Below, piece by piece: positions 56,141 to 64,000 of a stretch of 64,000 nucleotides of DNA. The DNA is taken from contig CM054059.1 of NCBI GenBank assembly GCA_028641055.1, forward strand, positions 45,334,477 to 45,398,476. The letters run 5' to 3'. The stretch comes from Alopecurus myosuroides. Its lineage: Eukaryota; Streptophyta; Magnoliopsida; Poales; Poaceae. The position numbers were made by a program, and so were the translations under genes. The stretch's first letter is position 1, and each line of letters opens with the position of its first letter. The notes under the pieces are model-generated. The model was not told the origin of the DNA. It searched no databases and saw only the letters and a list, made by a program, of their open reading frames with translations.

Positions 56141-57709
56141 GTTTGCAAGAAACCCTGCAATTCAAAATATATACTGTCCACTAGACAAAGCATTGCATAG
56201 ATGGTTCGGAACCAGATATATACTGACAGGTCAAAGAAAATAAGCAAAATACAAACATTGCATAACAATTATGCTCCCAGCCAGATATACAAAGCATTCC
56301 ACTAAATATTTCACAAATATCATCAGATATGCTCATTATGAACAAGCATATGAGAATATCATACATGAAGTAGATCACGTAAACAACAGATCTTAACCGC
56401 AGATGCAACATCACATATCGAGTTCTAATCACTTTATTGTTACTAGAATCATGCTAATTTAGCACAACACAGAAATCACATACAGCATTAGCATCATATT
56501 TGAATCATCAACACAACAAATATTGAGAAGCACAAAGGTGGTGGCAGCCATCTGGTACGGTAGTGGTCTTGCGCTTCGTGGAGAAGAGCCGGAGTCAAGG
56601 GGGTGGCAGCAACATGCTGGCGGATGGCACCTGGCTAGCAGCAGGGGGGCCTTGGCAGGAGCTGCCGTCGAGGGGTGCTGTAGCTGGTCAGCCTCCTTGT
56701 CCCTTCGTCAATGGAGACCAGCCACGCCGTCGGAGGCCAGCAGCGTCCTGCAGCCTAAATCTTTGAGCCGTTTCCTAGCAGGATATTACTACTTAGCTGC
56801 AAAGCGTAAGCACAGGTGATAAGCAACTCATATATCTTAAGGAAAAACATGTGCTCCTCATACATCTTATATAAGGATAAACATGTGGTCAAATATGCCA
56901 ATCTAGCACATGCGTAACTCATCCATGGATATAAAGCAGAAAAGTAAGTTTAATGGATAGGAAAGATCTAACAATAATACTGTCCACAACATTAGCAACT
57001 AATGGTGCCAGCATGAAATCAGAATAGCAAATTATTCATCTAGCAAAGCATACTACACTTATTTTTTAAATATACTAACTAAATTAGTATTTTACTGATC
57101 ACTACATAATGAGAAGTGCTACTTGAGTATGGTGTCCAAACACACTCAATCTCATGTACTAGAAGAGAGACTTGCTGTGCATGTACTTCTTGTATTGAAT
57201 GCAACCTCAGTTGCAATCTTATATACTAAATCGCTTCCTAAACAGTTTTCAGTGTTCAAGGTTTACTACGCCACATAATTTTTATGGTATCTAGTATCTA
57301 TATCAGGAATCAATCAAAATGTAGTAGTACTAAATTGAGTTGAGTGTGTACATGTACATAATAACAATGGATTAAAACAACCAGAAAGGTAACGGAAGAA
57401 TGACACCTCAGGCCTGAACAAGACATAAGATTTGAAGTTCACCAACAAACATGGGAACCCCCTTCGTAAAGAAACGCGAGTGCTTCTTTTCAGTTTGAGG
57501 AACACCACCAAAAAGTAAGCTGGTGAAGCTACTGCTAATAACCAGATGAAATAAGCATTATTGTGACTCCTGTATTCAAGATTTGTAGCAGAGTGCAAGT
57601 ATCTTGTGTAATTTAGATCACAGCCTGGTCATGCTTAACACACTGATTGGTTCAAAAGACAATCCAAATGCCAGTTATCTCAGATGTCTGTAATACAGCA
57701 AGCATAGTG

Positions 57710-57712
<3 letters not shown>
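56141..57712. other. Mostly AT-rich, unassigned
   Basis: A GC-rich island at 56520-56770 and an exon-like stretch on the minus strand at about 57545-57415 (LLFGGVPQTEKKHSRFF start, between an AG acceptor and a stop) stand out. Neither could be placed in a recognised gene. Confidence 0.35.
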
Positions 57713-57759
<47 letters not shown>

Positions 57760-57957
57760 GGTCGCGCTATTTGACTCCCTGGGAGCAGAATATTATTCTG
57801 CACCCGAGCCATCAAACCCACACGCGGCCGAGCCCAAAAGCGAGGACAAGCCCCGTGAGTTTCCTTCTCGTTACCCGCTGTCGTAAGAAAAACCTGCATG
57901 CACCGTAAGAAATCTATATGTTGCATGCGATGTAAAATTATGTCGTCCGTTCCCCCG

Positions 57958-58103
57958 CACGCTGCCCACATGCGACATAATTTTACACCGAGCTTTGTAA
58001 GATTCCACGCATGCAAGGAAAAAATCATTGCACGCTGCCCACATGCAACATAATTTTACACCGAGCTTTGTAAGATTCTACGCATGCAAGGGAAAAATCA
58101 TTG
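57958..58103. repeat. 73-bp tandem duplication
   Basis: Two copies (57958-58030 and 58031-58103) sharing CACGCTGCCCACATGC, CATAATTTTACACCGAGC and ACGCATGCAAGG, with few differences. Confidence 0.93.
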
Positions 58104-59654
58104 CATGGGACATAGAAAACAAACCAAACCAGCCCAATGTGTCTCGGTGATTACTTGAAAAATAACCCTACAAAACAAAATCTGGTAACGAACAGAATTA
58201 AGGAACATGGTGGACTTACTTTTAGAAAAAAAGGAACATGGTGGACTAATTCAATTTCTGCTCCATCGTAAAAGAAATTGTGCCAAATGCATGCGTCGGA
58301 AAATTCAGAGATGACATAAGAACCGACAACAAGATTACACTTTAATGAAGCCAAATTTCAGAGGCAATGTAGAATTAACAAAAAGTTTTAATTTTCCCTT
58401 AAGAACATTATGAGACCACGTCGTAAGAACTCCATGTGGATAAAACAAAGGCCATATGTACGCATGAATCTAAATATAACCTTTGTAGCTTCATGTGCCC
58501 ATCGAATAGATACTAGCATGATCTAACTTGCATATAAAAAGTAAAACAATAAGCCGTGAACATGTAATAAATTACATAAGTCGGTCCAAATTATTTAGAT
58601 ACATCAATTCCATTACACAACCCTTTGATATTCTATTTCTATCCTACTAGGCGGCAGATTGTGAAGACCACAACATATGGTGCGGTGCAACTCTAAATGT
58701 CATCGTGTATCCAGGATCATGACACTTCCCTCGGTATTTTGACCATCACCAACCGTCCTGAAAAATTGGTAGAATCATTACAAAAGTGACATGACTTTAA
58801 GAAGAGCAAAGGATATGAATAAAGAATATGGAGATAATTTACAACCAAAGTATTCCTCGCAAAAATCGAATCATTACAAAAGTGACATTACTTTAAGAAG
58901 AGCAAAAGTGACATTACTCATATTCACAGCATCAGTATATAAAAGCATGACCCACTCCTTCCATATATAGATGCACCATGGAGTCATGAACACGATTAAT
59001 GGAACACTTTTTGGTTATACCTGTTATAATGACTTGGTTGTGGACATTAGTCAACTACACCTATCATAGGTCCTTAATTTATTTTATTTCCCATTTTTCT
59101 TGGAATGAATGGGTGTCGACTAAGAGCATATTCAAGTCAGAGTGAAAGAAAAGGAGATGAAAAACACAGCCGTCCGCCTGAATTCCAGCAGCAGCCGCTA
59201 GCCGCCGGCTGCCATGGCTAAGTGCAGTCGCTCGCCGGCCACACCACGCCTCGACCCATCCTAATCCCAGAACCGCGCACACACAATCAATTTGACGAAG
59301 GTGGGCTTAGCTCCTAGCACCCCACGGCAGGAAATGGAGATACACCTTCGATGTAAAAAAGAAAATGGAAGTTATGTTAAAGAAGTGCAACATTTAGTAT
59401 TCTGTCATGTTTTAGAATGGAGTATAGGGAATTATAGCTTAAGAAAATCCTAGACTCTCATCTATGCTCAGAGGCAAGAAACCGGACTATGCTATGCAGT
59501 GATTTTTCCGGATCAAAAATACATTTTGCATACAAATCCTGAAGTAAAAAAATCTGGCTGCATTCACGCATGAGCTTACCTCAGGCGACAATAGGCTAGC
59601 TACAACATGAACAAAAGCACTGACATTTTTTCCGTCCGTGCAACATTACCTCTT

Positions 59655-59735
59655 GGTACTTGTTGTTTTTCGTCTACAAGTCCATTGAATAGATCTTCCA
59701 TCTCATGTTTTCTTGTCAGAATCCTGAAAATTATT
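59655..59735 (-). pseudogene. Exon-like fragment inside the TIR element
   Basis: On the minus strand, following a TTTTCAG acceptor, the sequence reads ILTRKHEMEDLFNGLVDEKQ and ends at AG|GTAATG, a donor. It looks like an internal exon of a host gene; family not recognised. Confidence 0.35.
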
Positions 59736-61562
59736 AGTCATCAAATACAAACAATGATTCTGAAATCCTACGTGTCCGGCACAAGCAAAGGGTTCTTTCC
59801 AGAACTAGTGGAAATACAGAACCAGCATCTTCCTTTATCCCAGATTTTTCCCAAAGAATATCACTACTATAACAACAATTGCCAACAAAGCAGTAAAACA
59901 ACACCCAGGTGACAGTAATGTTACTGAAGTATCACATTTTCCCCTGCCTAGCTACAGTCACATGACTCAAAACTCACCAAAATAGCACATTCTCATCTCG
60001 TGGAGGCAAAGCAGACATGGATTCTGGAGAGTTATCTTTCTCCAGCGTAGGAACACCGGCAGAAATAAGGACAACATGTGCCGCCCGCCGTGACACATCC
60101 CACCCCCGCGGAGGCCAGTTTCCGCTGCACCCGTCATCGATATGCTCCATCCGCAGTAGTGCCGAGGCCGCCCGCCGTTCACCACGATGCTGATGCCACC
60201 GCAACGTTTGTAGAAAAAGAAGCAATACATCCCACTATCCAATAGCAGAACGCACAGCAATTCTCATGATTAAAAATAATAACCAGTGAAAAAATAAATT
60301 CAGATGATACTCACAAATAACACTATTATATCTTGGAGTCTTCTCTTGTGACGTTGCTTGCACATGCTAGCTGGGTCATCCCTCGCTGAAGAATGGCCGT
60401 CGTCGTTGTTGGAAACAAATCAAAATCCTTCCCTCTTCCTGTCTGTACCTCTGCTCCAGCCAATAATAGGTTGAGGATAGGAGTGCTCATAGGAGACAGA
60501 GTCCAACCTACCTAGGCGACATAGTGAGCAGAACCAATTGATTTTCTTGCCAAACTCTGACTTCCCAAATATGTACAGATCATGTTCTCAATTACATGAG
60601 CAGAAATAATAACATCAAGATGCAGTTGGACCTTGTTCCTGTTAGGAGAAGACAGTCCGGCCACAGCGATTGGAGCCGTCCGGGACGGCATGAGAGGTTG
60701 GATACCAGGGGCAGGCGGAGAGATTGGAGACTGGGAGACCGCGGCGCTCCTAGGGCAGCAACATGCCTAGTGGACGACGACAGGAACTTGGCGCTTCAGC
60801 CGAGGAAGGAGGCAAGAGGACCTGCTCGAGTGCAGCTAGAGCTCAGCGGGGACATGACAAGGTCGCGGGCGGCTGAATCTCGACGGCGTTCAAGACGAGG
60901 ATGGCTAGACCCCGGCGGTAGGAGCTCGATGGCGGGAGCCCGGACGGTGGCGCTTGAGGCGGTGGGGACCGGATCTGAGGAGAACGGCCGGCGGTGATTG
61001 GACGCGGTGGGGAATGGATCAGTGGAGGACGGCCGACGGGGTGAGGCAATGAAGAAATATATTTAGGAGACGGTGCTGCCAGACATATGGCGGGGCATAC
61101 GGTACCGTGGCGGACGATGTGTCGCTCGGGCGGAGGAGACGGCGCCATTGCGGAGAAGATGGTGGGCAGGCATTGAGGCGAAGCAGATGGCTGGCTGGCG
61201 ATGAAAAACCGGACGGCTGCCGATGGAGCAGGCTGACGAACTGGTATGCGAGGCGGAGACGAAGGTATCCCGGCAGCCGCCCTGGCCGCTCGCCTGAAGC
61301 CGATGACGTTCCGAAACCGCCGCCGTCCACCACGCCTCGATTGCTAGTGGCCTAGTGGGGTAGCTCGGCACGACCAGAAAATAGGGAAATAAACTGTCGA
61401 CGTAAAAGAGTTCGGGATGGGTAGGTAAATTACGGGCTGAGCCGCACAACGCGCAAAGGAACCCCGGGTTGGTTTGAGTCCGACCGGGGGCAGAATAAGT
61501 AATTCTGTACCTAGGGTGTCAAATAGAGTTTTCCTATATATATATATATATATATATATAAT

Positions 61563-62502
61563 AGGGAGGACTGGTACAGCTAGAATCAACCGGACTGGAT
61601 ATTAGCCATCAATCTGCAACAGTTAATGCTCAAAATTCAAGACTTAACACTAAACAGTTTTTAATGTTCCAAGGTTTTCTAGCACTAAACAGGTCAGATT
61701 ATTTTGCGTTTGCTATCTGTAGGTTTGGTTACACACATAAATCAACACAACGGGGTGACCTCAACTGAACGTCAAAAACCCAATCTTGCTCGGCTTGGAT
61801 TCGTATTTCGACCTGGAGCTTGCCTATCTACGAGGGGAAATGGATGTTGGTAGGAGCTTACAGATTAGCAAGCGACGAGAAGAGCTGAGAACGGCCGGCG
61901 ACGCGAGGCACGAAGATGGCAGCTCGGGGATGTGGAAGACGCCGGCAGCAGCGGGTCCAGCCTGCGTTTCTGGAGCCCTCGCGAAGACGACGACCCCGAC
62001 CTGCAGCGCGAGGTGGGCAACGGCCTCCGAGGCTCTTCCGCGTCGGCGCCCTAGTGGGCGGAGACTCGTGGCCGGCGTGTAGCAACGCCGCCACCGCAAA
62101 ACCTAGGCCGGCCACGCGCGCGCCGCGGTCTGGCCAGATCGACGGAAGGCCGCGCGTGGATGCACGTGCGCGCGCGCCGGCGATCCAGCCAGCCACGACG
62201 CCGTGGATGCTGGGTAGCGGCGCATCTCTCTCCGTTAGGGCAGGGGCGGGGGCCCTCGATCTGGTGCGATTGACGAATGTGAGCGAGTTGGGGCGGAGGG
62301 GCAGGAAGAAGGGAGGAGAGGCCGCGGTTGGGGGAGTAGGGGACGGCCGCGGATGGGGCGTCCGGCATCCGGAGGCGGCGGCGTCGATCCGAACGACGCA
62401 GAGGGGGAGAGAATGAGAGAATCGAGCGAGCTGTCGGTGGGAGCGAGGATAGTGGGAGGAGGTGTCGTGGGATTTTTGGGCCCGAACTGAAATTTTGGGT
62501 GA
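61563..62502. other. GC-rich island, possible gene 5' end on the minus strand
   Basis: 61850-62450 is CpG-rich. A minus-strand ATG at 62368 opens 105 codons (MPDAPSAAVPYSPN start) with a pyrimidine-rich leader upstream, like a grass first exon, but no downstream exons were recognised. Other frames are equally open because of the base composition. Confidence 0.3.
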
Positions 62503-62530
62503 CTAGTTGAATGCCCGTGCGTTGCTACGG
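62503..62530 (-). mobile_element. Helitron 3' end (reverse orientation)
   Basis: On the minus strand: hairpin CCGTA GCAACG CACGG, then GCATTCAA and CTAG, then T. Same terminus family as the complete Helitron at 41540-45125. The body extends rightwards; the 5' end was not found before the window ends. Confidence 0.7.
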
Positions 62531-63546
62531 CTCCCATTTTTTCGTCGCACATGTAAACATAATATCCATAAAATTGTACTCTATAAAAGTTCATAATATA
62601 TACTTCTATACAAATCTATTTTTTGATACCATGTAAATATATTGTTCTGACACAGATTTCTTAAATGCCACCGGAATACTTTCGAAGTGGTGTATCACTC
62701 AAACCATCCGACAAAAACAAAGAATGTTTTCATGACCAAGAATTAAAGATGTTCATAGTTGGAAGATGAAAGGGGCCATGCACGCATGCCATTCCACTAA
62801 TTGCACAAGCAAAATTAATACAAACCAAAAGGATTTTGAATTAATAACTGAAACATTTCTATGTGAATAGGCATATCTATATAATATTGGAAAAGATAAT
62901 TATCTGAAGTAACCGGTAATGTAATGTAAGAAAAAAAAATCACTTCGGGGACCAACCACTTCTTGTGTGTTCTTCATATCTGAACGAATATCCTCAAACT
63001 TCTGTTGTGCGGTAGCAGCCTGAATCAAAAGAAAACGTGAGATGAAACATCAGCTTTAGCTTGGAACATAATCAATATTAGGAAAACTGGAAACAAGGAA
63101 AATATACCATGTTAATAAAACTATCGATGGGAGGTCTTTCTCGCAATACATGACGAAACACTCTCTCAATAATTATCTACTCATCATTAGAGATGATTTT
63201 TTTTAAATATATATGTTTACACATAAGGGAATGTGACTTTAGCACTTTAATTATGGGCATGCCAATACACATGCAGCCAAGCAACTCCTGTTATTGGAAG
63301 AAGAAATTATACACCACCGACTCATATTCTGCCTGTAGTGCATGTTTGTAATTGCAATTTTCAATTGAATTTGTACATTAATGAATGTCTACAAAAGTGC
63401 AATCAACAGTACCCCTTCAAACTGCCATATCAACTTAACTAAAATATCTTAGGTAGAAAACATTCTCAACAATTAGGTATAGTGAATTGAAATCAGAGGT
63501 ATTTTTACAGTGCAACACTTAGGAAATATTGTCTAAAACAATGAGA
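62531..63546. other. AT-rich, probably Helitron body
   Basis: No supported gene. An exon-like segment near 62950-63025 (followed by intron-like sequence) is too short to assign. Confidence 0.35.
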
Positions 63547-63548
63547 TA

Positions 63549-63642
63549 CTCCCTCCGATCCTAAAAAAGTGTCGCAAGCTATGCCTTTAAGTTGTATGAG
63601 ATTAGTTTATTTGTGGCGACACTTTTTTAGGATCAGAGGGAG
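63549..63642. mobile_element. Stowaway MITE, 94 bp
   Basis: Ends CTCCCTCCGATCCTAAAAAA and its near-perfect inverse, flanked by TA at 63547-63548 and 63643-63644. Confidence 0.9.
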
Positions 63643-64000
63643 TATAACAAATTAAGTACAAATAGTTCTTACAAAATATTTGAGTTGAAGACTTGTCTCC
63701 AGGTTAAGCCATATGAAACATGAAACGGTATGCAAAGCTCTATATACCATTCATTTATAACCTAATTATGTATTTTAGTCCAACCGTCAGAAATCACATG
63801 GCCATGTTGCTTACTTGAACCGCAGCAGCTTATTCCAAGACAAAAGAAAAGAAATTACAGCTGGAAGTGGAAAAGGCCAATTCTTATAACACCTGCCAAA
63901 CAAACAAACAGATTACAAGTTTGATGAACCTTTAGTTCTTCATAGTGGTAACATGCTTTAGAAACATCCGAATGAACTTTGAAGAGATGCTTGCTGCCTG

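Larger units (their letters stand above)
57713..61562. mobile_element. 3.8 kb element with inverted ends bounded by (TA)n
   Basis: Left end (57759-57820) and the inverse of the right end (61470-61534) share CTATTTGAC, CCCT.GG, CAGAAT and ATTCTGC.CCC at the same spacing. Each end contains its own small palindrome (CAGAATATTATTCTG on the left). Both outer edges abut TA microsatellites (57713-57758 and 61535-61562). No transposase frame was found. The interior has a 73-bp tandem duplication, exon-like fragments and GC-rich pieces, suggesting a non-autonomous DNA transposon that carries host sequence. The superfamily is not determined. Confidence 0.65.

Noticed and set aside
57958..58103. CRISPR-like direct repeats
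   Set aside because: Only two adjacent 73-bp copies without spacers, in a plant genome; a tandem duplication.
58680..58760. Minus-strand DGW.WSKY-like peptide reminiscent of a WRKY domain
   Set aside because: Contains an in-frame stop, lacks the WRKYGQK core and zinc ligands; resemblance too short.

Overview
The window is nuclear DNA from a grass, almost certainly a Triticeae species (wheat/barley group). The evidence is a WIS/Angela/BARE-type Copia element, a Tat-lineage Gypsy element with an antisense gene, Stowaway-type MITEs, grass-type Helitron ends and GC-rich genic islands in AT-rich repeat DNA. Nothing prokaryotic or organellar was seen. Most of the sequence is nested transposable elements. 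Convincing host coding sequence is limited to one small secretory/membrane protein gene near 51.6 kb and several pseudogene fragments.

Left part (1-25.3 kb): a segment of at least 3.26 kb is present twice in direct orientation. Copy A is 1-3263. Copy B is 10251-10443 plus 22276-25345. Each copy carries the same broken Derlin pseudogene on the minus strand. Copy B is split by an 11.8 kb Gypsy element (10444-22270; 559-bp LTRs, TSD GACAT), and copy A preserves the exact empty site. By eye the LTRs differ at 6 of 559 sites and the two copies at about 35 of 3263, so the duplication and the insertion look close in age. The sense gag-pol of the element has two stops and three frameshifts. A five-exon antisense gene between integrase and the 3' LTR is still fully open. 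Between copies A and B lie MITEs, an unidentified transcription-unit-like stretch and a Helitron 3' end at 9218.

Middle (25.3-37.2 kb): degraded retrotransposon relics, mostly reversed, including a strongly G-poor 2 kb tract, a pair of LTR-like repeats inside a diverged inverted pair, and a LINE fragment.

37.2-49.0 kb: an old Copia element (LTRs 1588 and 1655 bp, TSD GTTAA) holds a complete 3.6 kb Helitron (41540-45125) in its integrase region. The Helitron carries a captured VPS60/CHMP5 gene fragment. A LINE reverse-transcriptase fragment follows at 49.2-49.97 kb.

Right part (50-64 kb): a 1079-bp hAT element with perfect 8-bp TSDs sits directly upstream of the Cys/Pro-rich gene (51627). 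Next come a TATA-to-polyA unit containing a 52-54 bp minisatellite, a 3.8 kb element with inverted ends bounded by (TA)n tracts, a GC-rich island, a reversed Helitron end at 62503 and further MITEs. I found no wholly new molecular system. The most informative items are the empty-site/filled-site pair, the intact antisense gene, the gene-carrying Helitron and the hAT insertion next to the Cys/Pro-rich gene.
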